DNA of 64,000 bases from Rhizobium freirei PRF 81. Its GTDB lineage: Bacteria > Pseudomonadota > Alphaproteobacteria > Rhizobiales > Rhizobiaceae. Below, in pieces: positions 50,886-60,056 of this stretch. The notes under the pieces were generated by a model that was given only the letters and a program-made list of their open reading frames with translations, was not told where the DNA came from and did no database searches. The stretch is from NCBI RefSeq assembly GCF_000359745.1, contig NZ_AQHN01000096.1, positions 62,001-126,000 on the forward strand, written 5' to 3'. Position 1 is the stretch's first letter. Every line of letters begins with the position of its first letter. A program made the translations under genes and the position numbers.

Positions 50886-52076
50886 TCATTTTCGCCCCCA
50901 GACGCCGTGGATGAGCTCGACGATCTCCGCGTTGGCTGCGTTCAGGCTCTCCATTGCCCGGTCGTATGTCGCCCGGACGAATTCACCCCGCTCGACCTCG
51001 TACAAAGTCTGCTTCTTGATCGACGCATCGGAAATCGCGGTTGACTTCAATACGTGGTTTCTCAGCATCTGCTGTGCAAACATCGACTGCATGAACCCGA
51101 CCATCTGAGCCTGCGGGATATCCGTGGGTTCAAATCGCGTGATGAGGTACCGGAACCACTGAACACGCATTTCGGCGCCGGCCTCGGCGACGGGCCCCAT
51201 GATCCCGCCGAGCATCATCAGAAACTGGCTCATCGACATGATGTCCAGCATCTGAGGATGAATGGTGATGAGGATCCCGGTCGACGCCATGAGCGCGGTA
51301 ATGGTCAGATAACCGAGCTGAGGAGGGCAATCGATGACGACCACATCGTATTTGTCATCGACCTGCTTCAGAGCGCTGGCGATCCGCATGTAGAACAGTC
51401 GGCCGTCCTCACCTTTCTTGGAAGAGATCGCCAGCGGCACGTCATACTCGTATTCCTGAAGAACCAGGTTTGCTGGCACGACATCCAGTCCGGGAATATT
51501 GGTCGGCTGGATGACATCGGCGATCGACTTGCGCTCGTCGTCAAAGCGAAGAGCCTCATATAGAGACGCCGTATCATCAAGCTCCGGCTGGATCCCGAAG
51601 AGGGAGGTCAGGGATGCCTGGGGATCGAGGTCGACCGCGAGCACCCGATGCCCGGTGAGGGCGAGATATTGTGCAAGATGTGCGGCCGTTGTGGTCTTGC
51701 CGCTTCCGCCCTTGAAGTTGACCACCGACACAATCTGCATCGGCTCGCCCTCTCTGCGCTTAGGAACATAGTATCTCTTGTCGGATTTCTTGTTGGCCTC
51801 AAGATAATCACGGAGCTCAAGCATCTGATCGGCGGTATAATAGCGGCGTCCGCCAACCGATTCTATTTCAGGCCCCTTGCCATCGGCATGGATCTGCCTG
51901 AGATGAGTCTGGGTTACTCCCATGAAGTCGGCAACCTCCGCAAGCTGAAACTTGCGCAGTCCCTTGCGGGCGTCCGGCGGATACTGCTGGCTGCGCAACA
52001 TGTGCAACGCACCTGAGATCTTCGCCCCTTGCTGGGCGATCTCGATATCAAATCTGTTGGGCAACATGTTGGTCAT
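50886..52076 (-). CDS. repA: Plasmid partition ATPase RepA (ParA family)
   Basis: The 396-residue protein has an N-terminal helix-turn-helix (QLAEVADFMGVTQTHLRQIH, residues 44-63) used for autorepression. It continues into a ParA ATPase with the deviant Walker A NFKGGSGKTTTAAHLA (residues 120-135), the A' motif VDLDPQASLTSLFG and Walker B YDVVVIDCPPQLGYL. It drives plasmid segregation with RepB and represses the repABC operon. It leads the minus-strand operon and is divergent from traI, the arrangement seen in Ti-type plasmids, where quorum sensing can raise copy number. Confidence 0.96.
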   Translation of the reverse strand: MTNMLPNRFDIEIAQQGAKISGALHMLRSQQYPPDARKGLRKFQLAEVADFMGVTQTHLRQIHADGKGPEIESVGGRRYYTADQMLELRDYLEANKKSDKRYYVPKRREGEPMQIVSVVNFKGGSGKTTTAAHLAQYLALTGHRVLAVDLDPQASLTSLFGIQPELDDTASLYEALRFDDERKSIADVIQPTNIPGLDVVPANLVLQEYEYDVPLAISSKKGEDGRLFYMRIASALKQVDDKYDVVVIDCPPQLGYLTITALMASTGILITIHPQMLDIMSMSQFLMMLGGIMGPVAEAGAEMRVQWFRYLITRFEPTDIPQAQMVGFMQSMFAQQMLRNHVLKSTAISDASIKKQTLYEVERGEFVRATYDRAMESLNAANAEIVELIHGVWGRK

Positions 52077-52465
52077 TTCGCGAACTAATTCCCCGGAGGA
52101 CTACACTTTCGAAAAAATGGCTAGAACGCCATCATTTGCGAAACTATCTCCCGATTCCCACCTAGCCGCAAGACATTTAAGGTTAACAAGAGGTTAACGC
52201 CATCGCGCAGGTAAATTCGATCCCGCCCGATTTTCCTTTAATAATCGTGAGTTAACAAGCCAGAGGTTCTGCGGCGTTCTCTATCTGTTTATCTGTGAAT
52301 CCTGCAAAACTTGCCGACCGCGTTAAGGGCGACGAGGCATGATTTCCGCAAACAAGGCGCTCATCATGGAGCGACTCACTCGCCAGTCATTGCATGATCC
52401 TCCAACTACCGCGCAGTACCGTTCCATGCTGACTTCTCAGCCGATCAACGACGACGGAGAAATTC
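52077..52465. promoter_or_regulatory. Divergent repA-traI control region
   Basis: This 389-base gap should hold the promoters of repABC and the traI-trb operon. Direct repeats of GTTAACAAG occur at 52182-52190 and 52251-52259, and another AGGTTAAC at 52191-52198, possible RepA-binding sites. GCAA-AAC-TTGC at 52304-52314 is a small dyad, but no classic 18-base tra box (TGCA-N4-TGCA) is visible. A frame at 52339-52620 is not a convincing gene. Confidence 0.5.
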
Positions 52466-53092
52466 ATGCAGGTTTTCGCGCTCAACAAACCGCGGAATGT
52501 TCACGAAGCTCGGCTCATCCAGCAACATCACCAGCTACGCGCTCGCGTCTTCGCGGAGCGGTTGGGCTGGGAGGTCAACGTCGTATATGGCGAGGAATCG
52601 GACGGCTTCGATACTCTTGACCCCACTTACATCCTGGCCGTCTCCGACCTCGGCAACGTGAGCGGCTGCGCGCGGCTTCTGCCGGCCGTTGGCCCGACGA
52701 TGGTGACGAACATCTTTCCGTCGCTGCTACCGAGCGACGGACTGAACGCACACCCTGCAATGATCGAGAGCTCCCGCTTCTGCGTGGATACGACCCTTGA
52801 AGAGGGCAGGGGGGCAGGCTCAGTGCATGAGGCAACGCTGACGATGTTTGCCGGCATCACCGAGTGGTGCCTCGCAAACGGCATCACCGAGATCGTGACG
52901 GTGACCGACCTGCGGTTCGAACGCATTCTCGGTCGTGTCGGCTGGCCGCTTCAGCGCATCGGCGATCCGAGCCGTATCGGCGTGACTACAGCCATCGCCG
53001 GGATCCTTCCGGTGAACGTAGAAACATTTCTGAGGCTCCGCCCGTCCAGCTATCGCTCGCAATTCAATGGTCCGCTGGGTCAGGCAGCATAA
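52466..53092 (+). CDS. traI: Acyl-homoserine-lactone synthase TraI (LuxI family)
   Basis: The 208-residue protein has LuxI landmarks: the N-terminal basic RARVFAERLGWEV, the acidic DGFDTLDPTYILAV, GNVSGCARLLP and IESSRFCVDTTLEEG. It makes an N-acyl-homoserine lactone from acyl-ACP and S-adenosylmethionine. As first gene of the trb operon and divergent from repA, it matches TraI of conjugative Ti-type plasmids, where the signal activates TraR. The start ATG follows GACGGAGAA. The acyl chain length cannot be read from sequence. The regulator is likely the TraR-like protein encoded near 63 kb. Confidence 0.94.
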   Translation: MQVFALNKPRNVHEARLIQQHHQLRARVFAERLGWEVNVVYGEESDGFDTLDPTYILAVSDLGNVSGCARLLPAVGPTMVTNIFPSLLPSDGLNAHPAMIESSRFCVDTTLEEGRGAGSVHEATLTMFAGITEWCLANGITEIVTVTDLRFERILGRVGWPLQRIGDPSRIGVTTAIAGILPVNVETFLRLRPSSYRSQFNGPLGQAA

Positions 53093-53102
53093 GGAGAAAA
53101 CC

Positions 53103-54080
53103 GTGAACCAGCTTCGTTCTCATCCTCGACTCGTCCGCAAGCTTCAGGAGGCGCTCGGCGATCAGCTCTGCGTCGCGCTCGATGATTCGACTGTTGTCGA
53201 AATCATGCTCAATCCGGACGGCAAACTGTTCATCGAACGACTCGGCCATGGCGTTGTACCCGCCGGAGAAATGTCGTCCGCAAGTGCTGAAATGATTATC
53301 GGAACCGTGGCGCATTCGCTCCAGTCCGAGGTCGATAACGAGCAGCCGATCGTCTCCGGCGAACTGCCGATCGGCGGCCATCGCTTCGAAGGACTGTTGC
53401 CTCCTGTGGTCTCCAAGCCGGCCTTCACCATCCGTCGTCGCGCCTCTCGCTTGATCCCACTTGAGGATTACGTGCGCTCGGGCGTGATGAGCGAGCAGCA
53501 AGCGTTGACAATCCGCAGCGCGATTTCGTCTCGGCTCAACATCATCATCTCCGGCGGCACCGGCTCGGGCAAGACGACACTTGCGAACGCCGTCATCAAC
53601 GAAATCGTCAAGTCGGCGCCAGACGACCGCCTCGTTATCCTCGAGGATACCGCAGAGATCCAATGCACAGCCGACAACGCCGTCCTTCTCCACACAAGCG
53701 ATACTGTCGATATGGCGCGGCTCTTAAAGAGCACGATGCGGCTGCGTCCCGACCGGATTGTCGTCGGCGAAGTCCGTGACGGCGCTGCGCTCACTTTGCT
53801 TAAAGCGTGGAATACCGGCCACCCTGGTGGCGTCGCGACCATCCATTCCAACACTGCAATGTCGGCGCTCCGCCGCCTTGAGCAACTGACCGCCGAAGCC
53901 AGCCAACAGCCGATGCAGGAGGTGATCGGCGAGGCGGTCGATCTCATCATCTCGATCGAACGGACGGCTAGGGGTCGGCGCGTTCGCGATGTCATTCAGG
54001 TCGAGCGCTACGCACACGGCCAATACGAAATCGAGTCCGATGAGCTCACGGAAGAACAGGAGGCGCGCCATGTCGCCTAA
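53103..54080 (+). CDS. trbB: Conjugal transfer ATPase TrbB (VirB11 family)
   Basis: The 325-residue protein is a VirB11-type hexameric ATPase with Walker A IIISGGTGSGKTTLANAVI (about residues 147-165), the Asp box LVILEDTAEIQC, Walker B RPDRIVVGEVRDGAAL and the His box GHPGGVATIHSN. It powers assembly of the mating-pair apparatus at the inner membrane. GTG at 53103 was chosen because AAGGAG lies 6 bases before it; an upstream ATG overlaps traI. It overlaps trbC by eleven bases. Confidence 0.95.
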   Translation: MNQLRSHPRLVRKLQEALGDQLCVALDDSTVVEIMLNPDGKLFIERLGHGVVPAGEMSSASAEMIIGTVAHSLQSEVDNEQPIVSGELPIGGHRFEGLLPPVVSKPAFTIRRRASRLIPLEDYVRSGVMSEQQALTIRSAISSRLNIIISGGTGSGKTTLANAVINEIVKSAPDDRLVILEDTAEIQCTADNAVLLHTSDTVDMARLLKSTMRLRPDRIVVGEVRDGAALTLLKAWNTGHPGGVATIHSNTAMSALRRLEQLTAEASQQPMQEVIGEAVDLIISIERTARGRRVRDVIQVERYAHGQYEIESDELTEEQEARHVA

Positions 54081-54453
54081 GAATGCTACTATCGCCGCTG
54101 CGCTCCTTGCAGTGCCCATCGTCCTGGCGTCGGTTGCCCCCGCACTCGCGAGTTCCGGCGGCAGCCTCCCATGGGAAGGGCCGCTGCAACAAATCCAGGA
54201 ATCGATCACCGGCCCGGTTGCCGGTGCCATCGCGCTTGCAGCAGTGGCGATTGCCGGCGGCATGCTGATCTTCGGCGGCGAACTCAACGATTTCGCGCGG
54301 CGGCTCGTCTATGTGGTGCTTGTCGCCGGTATCCTGCTCGGCGCGACCAACATCGTTGGCCTTTTCGGCGCCACCGGCGCGTCGATCGGACTGCCGGACG
54401 AGCGAGCCAGGTCCATCGATCCGAGCGGAGAAGGGGAGAGGGCACATGGCTGA
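54070..54453 (+). CDS. trbC: Conjugal transfer pilin TrbC (VirB2-like)
   Basis: The 127-residue protein has a signal peptide ending around VAPALASSGG and two hydrophobic helices (VAGAIALAAVAIAGGMLIFGG and LVYVVLVAGILLGATNIVGLF). That is the layout of a VirB2/TrbC pilin precursor. It would be processed, possibly cyclised, and polymerised into the conjugative pilus. A GGAGG ribosome site lies inside the end of trbB. Its own end overlaps trbD by eight bases. Confidence 0.9.
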   Translation: MSPKNATIAAALLAVPIVLASVAPALASSGGSLPWEGPLQQIQESITGPVAGAIALAAVAIAGGMLIFGGELNDFARRLVYVVLVAGILLGATNIVGLFGATGASIGLPDERARSIDPSGEGERAHG

Positions 54454-54745
54454 GGCCTTGTCCGGACTGCAACGCAACCGCATTCACCGTGCCCTATCGC
54501 GCCCGAACCTGTTGATGGGCGCGGACCGGGAGCTGGTGCTGCTCACCGGGCTTGCTGCCGTCATCCTTATTTTCGTGGTGCTGACGGCATACTCCGCCCT
54601 GTTCGGCGTTGCCATCTGGATCGTCATCGTTGGTTTCTTGAGAATGATGGCAAAGGCAGACCCGCTGATGCGGGAGGTCTATGTCCGCCACATATCATAC
54701 CGCCATTACTACAAGGCGACCTCCTCGCCGTGGCGTCGGTATTGA
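54446..54745 (+). CDS. trbD: Conjugal transfer protein TrbD (VirB3-like)
   Basis: The 99-residue protein has an N-terminal RIHRALSRPNLLMGADRELVL segment and two adjacent hydrophobic helices (LTGLAAVILIFVVLTAYSAL, FGVAIWIVIVGFLRMM). The C-terminus, REVYVRHISYRHYY, is conserved. These are VirB3/TrbD features. It is an inner-membrane part of the mating channel that works with TrbE. The start overlaps trbC, and trbE follows after nine bases. Confidence 0.92.
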   Translation: MAEALSGLQRNRIHRALSRPNLLMGADRELVLLTGLAAVILIFVVLTAYSALFGVAIWIVIVGFLRMMAKADPLMREVYVRHISYRHYYKATSSPWRRY

Positions 54746-54754
54746 GGAGGAGAC

Positions 54755-57211
54755 ATGGTCGCTCTTAGACGCTTCCGGGCCACTGGCCCATCCTTCGCGG
54801 ATCTCGTTCCCTATGCCGGTCTGGTCGACAATGGTGTGCTCCTGTTGAAAGACGGGAGCCTGATGGCCGGCTGGTACTTTGCCGGCCCGGATTCCGAAAG
54901 CGCGACCGACCTGGAGCGCAACGAACTCTCGCGCCAGATCAATACGATCCTGTCGCGGCTCGGAAGCGGCTGGATGATCCAGGTTGAAGCGGTCCGCATT
55001 CCGACCTTCGATTATCCGACGGATGATCGTGGCCACTTCCCCGATGTCGTGACACGCGCGATCGACGCCGAGCGGCGGGCGCATTTCGCGCGCGAGCAGG
55101 GGCATTTCGAAAGCAAGCACGCGCTCGTCCTCACGTATCGCCCGCTCGAGTCCAAGAAGACGGCCCTCAGCAAATACATCTACTCGGACGAGGAGAGCCG
55201 CAAGAAGAGCTATGCGGACACGGTGCTGTTCGTCTTCAAGAACGCTGTCCGCGAGATCGAGCAGTATTTTGCCAATACCCTGTCTATACGCCGGATGGAA
55301 ACGCTCGAGGTTGTCGAGCGGGGAGGGGAGCGGGTCGCCCGTTACGACGAGCTGCTGCAATTCGTTCGCTTCTGCATCACCGGCGAGAACCATCCGATCC
55401 GGCTTCCGGATGCACCGATGTATCTCGACTGGATCGCCACCGCCGAGCTTGAGCATGGGTTGACCCCAAAGGTCGAAAGCCGCTTTCTCGGCGTCGTGGC
55501 GATCGACGGTCTCCCGGCGGAGAGCTGGCCGGGGATTCTCAATAGCCTTGACCTGATGCCCCTCACATATCGCTGGTCGTCGCGCTTCATCTTTCTGGAC
55601 GCGCAAGAGGCGCGGCAAAAACTCGAACGCACCCGCAAGAAATGGCAGCAGAAGGTGCGGCCGTTCTTCGATCAGCTCTTCCAGACGCAAAGCCGCTCCG
55701 TAGACCAGGATGCCATGACGATGGTAGCCGAGACCGAGGATGCCATCGCGCAAGCCTCCTCGCAGCTGGTTGCCTACGGCTACTATACGCCGGTCATCGT
55801 TCTCTTCGATCACGATCGCGAAGCCTTGCGGGAGAAAGCCGAAGCAATCCGCCGGCTGATCCAGGCCGAAGGCTTCGGCGCAAGGATTGAGACCCTCAAC
55901 GCCACTGACGCCTTTCTCGGCAGTCTGCCGGGCAACTGGTATTGCAATATCCGCGAACCGCTGATCAACACCAGCAATCTTGCCGATCTCATTCCACTCA
56001 ACTCTGTCTGGTCGGGAAGCCCTGTCGCACCGTGCCCATTCTACCCGCCGAACTCTCCTCCGCTGATGCAGGTGGCCAGCGGCTCGACGCCGTTCCGCCT
56101 GAACCTGCATGTCGACGACGTCGGTCACACCCTTATTTTTGGGCCGACCGGTTCGGGCAAGTCGACGCTGCTGGCATTGATCGCAGCGCAGTTCCGGCGC
56201 TACGAACGCGCCCAGATCTTCGCCTTCGATAAGGGGAACTCGCTCCTGCCGCTGACGCTCGCCGCCGGCGGCGATCACTACGAGATCGGGGGCGATGCGC
56301 ATGAGGAGGGGAGGGCGCTGGCCTTCTGCCCACTGTCGGATCTCTCCAGCGATACAGACCGGGCATGGGCCACGGAATGGATCGAAATGTTGATCGCCCT
56401 GCAGGGCGTTACCATCACGCCGGATCATCGCAACGCTATCTCGCGTCAGATCGGATTGATGGCCAGCGCAGCCGGCCGGTCGCTTTCGGATTTTGTGAGC
56501 GGCGTTCAGATGCGCGAGATCAAGGACGCGCTCTATCATTACACTGTCGATGGACCGATGGGTCAGTTGCTCGACGCCGAACAGGACGGTTTGACCCTCG
56601 GTGCCTTCCAGACCTTCGAGATCGAGCAGCTGATGAATATGGGCGAGCGAAATCTCGTGCCCGTTCTCACCTATCTGTTCCGTCGGATCGAAAAGCGTCT
56701 CGATGGCCCACCGAGCCTGATCGTCCTCGACGAGGCCTGGTTGATGCTCGGTCATCCAGTGTTTCGCGACAAAATCCGCGAATGGCTGAAAGTGCTGCGC
56801 AAGGCCAACTGCGCCGTCGTGCTTGCCACGCAGTCCATCTCGGACGCTGAGCGCTCTGGCATAATCGATGTCCTGAAGGAATCCTGCCCGACGAAGATCT
56901 GCCTGCCGAATGGTGCCGCTCGTGAGCCTGGGACGCGCGAATTCTACGAGCGGATCGGCTTCAACGAGCGGCAGATCGAGATTGTCTCAAACGCCACCCC
57001 CAAGCGTGAATATTACGTCGTCACGCCGGAAGGCCGGCGCTTGTTCGATATGGCGCTCGGCCCTGTGGCGCTCAGTTTTGTCGGAGCCTCCGGCAAGGAA
57101 GACCTGAAGCGCATCCGCGCGCTGACGGTCGAACACGGCCGCGATTGGCCGATCCACTGGCTTCAAACGAGAGGAGTTCACGATGCCGCATCGCTGCTCA
57201 ATTTCGAATAG
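54755..57211 (+). CDS. trbE: Conjugal transfer ATPase TrbE (VirB4 family)
   Basis: The 818-residue protein is a VirB4-type ATPase. The N-terminal half is family-typical (LVDNGVLLLKDGSLMAGWYF). The C-terminal motor has Walker A LIFGPTGSGKSTLLALIA (about residues 462-479) and Walker B PPSLIVLDEAWLMLGHP, with KVLRKANCAVVLATQSISDA after it. It energises pilus biogenesis and substrate transfer at the inner membrane. The start has a GGAGGAG ribosome site. Its end overlaps trbJ by 29 bases. Confidence 0.96.
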   Translation: MVALRRFRATGPSFADLVPYAGLVDNGVLLLKDGSLMAGWYFAGPDSESATDLERNELSRQINTILSRLGSGWMIQVEAVRIPTFDYPTDDRGHFPDVVTRAIDAERRAHFAREQGHFESKHALVLTYRPLESKKTALSKYIYSDEESRKKSYADTVLFVFKNAVREIEQYFANTLSIRRMETLEVVERGGERVARYDELLQFVRFCITGENHPIRLPDAPMYLDWIATAELEHGLTPKVESRFLGVVAIDGLPAESWPGILNSLDLMPLTYRWSSRFIFLDAQEARQKLERTRKKWQQKVRPFFDQLFQTQSRSVDQDAMTMVAETEDAIAQASSQLVAYGYYTPVIVLFDHDREALREKAEAIRRLIQAEGFGARIETLNATDAFLGSLPGNWYCNIREPLINTSNLADLIPLNSVWSGSPVAPCPFYPPNSPPLMQVASGSTPFRLNLHVDDVGHTLIFGPTGSGKSTLLALIAAQFRRYERAQIFAFDKGNSLLPLTLAAGGDHYEIGGDAHEEGRALAFCPLSDLSSDTDRAWATEWIEMLIALQGVTITPDHRNAISRQIGLMASAAGRSLSDFVSGVQMREIKDALYHYTVDGPMGQLLDAEQDGLTLGAFQTFEIEQLMNMGERNLVPVLTYLFRRIEKRLDGPPSLIVLDEAWLMLGHPVFRDKIREWLKVLRKANCAVVLATQSISDAERSGIIDVLKESCPTKICLPNGAAREPGTREFYERIGFNERQIEIVSNATPKREYYVVTPEGRRLFDMALGPVALSFVGASGKEDLKRIRALTVEHGRDWPIHWLQTRGVHDAASLLNFE

Positions 57212-57986
57212 ATTGCTTACAGGTCTGGTGGCTGTCGCATTGGCGGCTGGCGCTGTTGTGCCCGCAAATGCCGGAACTGCCACGGGGGCCGCAACCGAAT
57301 GGACGCAGGTTCTCAACAATGGCGAGCTCGTATCCCTTGTTGGCCAATCTGGCGAGCAAATCCAGAACCAGCTCACCCAGATCAGTCAGCTGGCGCAACA
57401 GATCGAAACCCAGCTCAATATCTACCAGAACCTGCTGCAGAACACCGCGACGCTTCCATCGCATATGTGGGGGCAGGTCGAAAGCGATCTCAACCAGCTT
57501 CGCAGCATCGTCGACCAGGGCCAGAGCATTTCCTTTTCCATGGGCAATGCCGACGATGTGCTGCAGCAGCGCTTCCAGAGCTATTCCAGTCTCAAGACCA
57601 ACCTGCCGAACTCCGAGAGCTTTTCGTCAAGCTATCAGACCTGGTCCGACACCAACCGGGACACGATCGCCAGCACGCTGAAGGCCGCGAGCCTGACAGC
57701 CGATCAGTTCGACACCGAAGAAGGCACGATGTCTTCGCTTCGGTCCATGTCCGAGACCGCCGACGGGCAGATGAAGGCTCTGCAGGTCGGACACGAGATC
57801 GCCGCGCAGCAGGTCGCACAGATGCAGAAGCTTCGCGGCCTGGTGTCCCAGCAGATGACCATGATGGGCACCTGGCTTCAGACTGAGCAGACCGACAAGG
57901 ACTTGGCACAGGCCCGCCGAGAGAAGTTCTTCAATGCTGAGGTGAAGAGCATCCCCGAAGGTCAAAAGATGGAGCCCCGCTGGTGA
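57183..57986 (+). CDS. trbJ: Conjugal transfer protein TrbJ (VirB5-like)
   Basis: The 267-residue secreted protein has a signal peptide (LLTGLVAVALAAGAVVPANAG). A helical mature domain follows with QISQLAQQIETQLNIYQNLL and GQVESDLNQLRSIVDQGQSI, the VirB5/TrbJ pattern. It is expected in the periplasm or at the pilus tip. It begins inside trbE and ends overlapping trbK by four bases. Confidence 0.92.
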   Translation: MPHRCSISNRLLTGLVAVALAAGAVVPANAGTATGAATEWTQVLNNGELVSLVGQSGEQIQNQLTQISQLAQQIETQLNIYQNLLQNTATLPSHMWGQVESDLNQLRSIVDQGQSISFSMGNADDVLQQRFQSYSSLKTNLPNSESFSSSYQTWSDTNRDTIASTLKAASLTADQFDTEEGTMSSLRSMSETADGQMKALQVGHEIAAQQVAQMQKLRGLVSQQMTMMGTWLQTEQTDKDLAQARREKFFNAEVKSIPEGQKMEPRW

Positions 57987-58183
57987 GCCGAGCTGTTGTT
58001 ATTGCCGTCCTTGTGCTTGTTGCAGCTGTTTCGTCTGCGGCGACGGTACTGATCGTTAATTCCAGGGAATCCAGTAAACCTGCGCTCGCTGAAGAACAAC
58101 GCGCCGTCAGGGAGAGGTTCTTTGGCTCGAGCAAGGAGCTGCCGCCGATAACGGACGGCCAGGAGATACGCCCGAGATGGTGA
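57983..58183 (+). CDS. trbK: Small conjugal transfer protein TrbK (entry-exclusion type)
   Basis: The 66-residue protein has one N-terminal hydrophobic helix (AVVIAVLVLVAAVSSAATVLIV) and a short soluble tail ending DGQEIRPRW. Position between trbJ and trbL and the small size identify it as TrbK, which in related plasmids contributes to entry exclusion. There is no cysteine, so it would be a membrane-anchored rather than a lipid-anchored form. The GTG start overlaps the trbJ stop, and its stop overlaps trbL. Confidence 0.85.
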   Translation: MSRAVVIAVLVLVAAVSSAATVLIVNSRESSKPALAEEQRAVRERFFGSSKELPPITDGQEIRPRW

Positions 58184-59352
58184 AGCGTACCCTTGAACAA
58201 TCGTTCCTGATCGCAGGCCTCCTTTGCCTCGTCTTTGCAGCTCCCGCCTTCGCGCAACAGGGACAAGTCCTGACCGAACTAGAAAATCAGGTTTCGACCG
58301 CCGCGAAAGGATGGGAAACCACCATCATGGACGCGGCAAAATCCCTCTTTTGGATTCTCGCCACCATCGAGATTGGCATTGCTGCTGTCTGGCTAGCAAT
58401 CCAAGCAGCATCGCTTGAAAGCTGGTTTGCCGAGCTTGTCCGGCGCATCATGTTCATCGGCTTTTTTGCGTTCGTCCTGACCCAAGGGCCTTCTTTTGCC
58501 CGAGCCGTTGTCGACAGCCTTTTCCAGATCGGCGCCGGTGGCGGATCGGCGTCGCCGGCCGAGGTCTTCGACGCCGGCATTCGGGTCGCTTCGCAGATGT
58601 CACAACAAGCACAGTTCGGCGTGTTTGAGGACAATGCGCTGGCTGTCGCAGCTGTGCTGGCGATGGCGATTGTCGTCATCTCTTTCTCACTTGTGGCAGC
58701 GATTTTTGTATCGGTCATGGTCGAGATGTATGTCGGGCTGCTCGCCGGCATGATCATGCTCGGGCTGGGAGGCTCATCCTATACCAAGGATTTCGCGATC
58801 CGATACCTAGTCTATGCATTTGGAGTCGGGATGAAATTGATGGCGCTCGTGATGATCGCCAAGATCGGATCCCAAGTCCTCCAAGGCCTGGCGACTGCTC
58901 CGACTGCGTCCTCCGATCAATTCGTCACGACCTTGGCCATTGCCGGCATTTCAGTCGTGGTCTTTATCATCGCCATGTATGTGCCAAGCATCATTCAAGG
59001 TGTTGTTCAAGGAGCGTCCGTTTCGGGCGGAATGGAGGCGATCAGGCACGGCGGCCAGGCGGCATCGTTCGCCACGGGCGCAGGATTCCTCGCGACCGGC
59101 GCGGCCGGTGCAGGCTTTGCGGCTGCCCAGGCCGCTCGCGCTGCTGGGTCATCCGTTGCGGGTGCGGCTCTTCGTGGTTTCGGTGCAGGAATCGGGTCCG
59201 CGGGAAAAGCGACCGGCTCGGCTGCAAAGGAAAAGGCCATCGGTTCTCCCGGCGCCTATGCCGGGTCGATCCTCGGTCTCGCTAACGCCAAGCTCGACCA
59301 GGCGCGCAGCGGGCATAGCGGGCTAAAACCGCCTCCCGAACGCAAAGACTAA
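58177..59352 (+). CDS. trbL: Conjugal transfer membrane protein TrbL (VirB6-like)
   Basis: The 391-residue polytopic protein has a signal-like start (SFLIAGLLCLVFAAPAFAQQ) and five or six hydrophobic helices to about residue 285 (IMFIGFFAFVLTQGPSFARA, LAVAAVLAMAIVVISFSLVA). A long Ala/Gly-rich tail follows. This is the VirB6/TrbL layout, an inner-membrane channel part. The ATG at 58177 overlaps the end of trbK. The Ala/Gly-rich tail with repeated GA units is normal for the family. Confidence 0.93.
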   Translation: MVKRTLEQSFLIAGLLCLVFAAPAFAQQGQVLTELENQVSTAAKGWETTIMDAAKSLFWILATIEIGIAAVWLAIQAASLESWFAELVRRIMFIGFFAFVLTQGPSFARAVVDSLFQIGAGGGSASPAEVFDAGIRVASQMSQQAQFGVFEDNALAVAAVLAMAIVVISFSLVAAIFVSVMVEMYVGLLAGMIMLGLGGSSYTKDFAIRYLVYAFGVGMKLMALVMIAKIGSQVLQGLATAPTASSDQFVTTLAIAGISVVVFIIAMYVPSIIQGVVQGASVSGGMEAIRHGGQAASFATGAGFLATGAAGAGFAAAQAARAAGSSVAGAALRGFGAGIGSAGKATGSAAKEKAIGSPGAYAGSILGLANAKLDQARSGHSGLKPPPERKD

Positions 59353-59376
59353 CCGCAATCAGAAAGTGATCGATCG

Positions 59377-60039
59377 ATGGCAGCGAACCGCGCCCCCGAA
59401 AACCCCTATCTTGCCGCGCGCCAGGAATGGAACGAGCGATACGGTTCCTACGTTCGGTCCGCCGCCGCATGGCGCATCGTCGGCATTCTCGGTTTGACCA
59501 TGGCCGTGATCGGCTTTGGATATGCGATGTATCTGAGCACCCAGGTCAAGCTGGTTCCCTATATCGTCGAGGTCGACAAACTCGGGACCGCGGTGACATC
59601 AGGCTATCCTCAACAGATCGAATATGCCGACGTTCGGGTGGTGCGCGCGACGCTCGGGAATTTTGTCACCAGCTTCCGTTCGATCACGCCGGATGCAGTG
59701 GTGCAGAAGCAGTATATCGATCGAACCTACGCTCTCCTTCGAACATCGGATCCCTCGACCGAGAAGATCAACGCCTGGTTCCGCGGTAACTCGCCGTTCG
59801 AACAGGCGAAATCGTCGACCGTCGCCATCGAGGTGAACAACATCGTGGCGCTGTCGAACCAGACCTATCAGATCGACTGGACCGAATACGAACGCGACCG
59901 CAAGGGCAAGGAAATCGGCACGCGCCGGTTTCGCGGAATCGCAACGGTGACACTCACCGCGCCGCAGGACGAGGCGACCATCCGCCTCAATCCGATCGGC
60001 CTCTATGTCCGGGATTTCGACTGGACAGCACAGCTTTAA
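59377..60039 (+). CDS. trbF: Conjugal transfer protein TrbF (VirB8-like)
   Basis: The 220-residue protein has a short cytoplasmic start (NPYLAARQEWNERYGSYVRS), one membrane helix (IVGILGLTMAVIGFGYAMYL) and a periplasmic VirB8 domain with VKLVPYIVEVDKLGTAV and the closing LNPIGLYVRDFDWTAQL. It is an inner-membrane assembly factor of the mating bridge. The ATG lies 24 bases after trbL. Confidence 0.94.
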   Translation: MAANRAPENPYLAARQEWNERYGSYVRSAAAWRIVGILGLTMAVIGFGYAMYLSTQVKLVPYIVEVDKLGTAVTSGYPQQIEYADVRVVRATLGNFVTSFRSITPDAVVQKQYIDRTYALLRTSDPSTEKINAWFRGNSPFEQAKSSTVAIEVNNIVALSNQTYQIDWTEYERDRKGKEIGTRRFRGIATVTLTAPQDEATIRLNPIGLYVRDFDWTAQL

Positions 60040-60056
60040 GGGCAGGGGATTTCTCA

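Noticed and set aside
52339..52620. ORF of 93 codons overlapping the traI start
   Set aside because: The second half is the out-of-frame shadow of traI and the first half has no ribosome site or recognisable motif.
54695..56755. Long minus-strand ORF (686 codons) opposite trbE
   Set aside because: It is the mirror of a highly conserved VirB4 gene on the plus strand; its Arg/Gly/His-rich product has no recognisable motif and no ribosome site.
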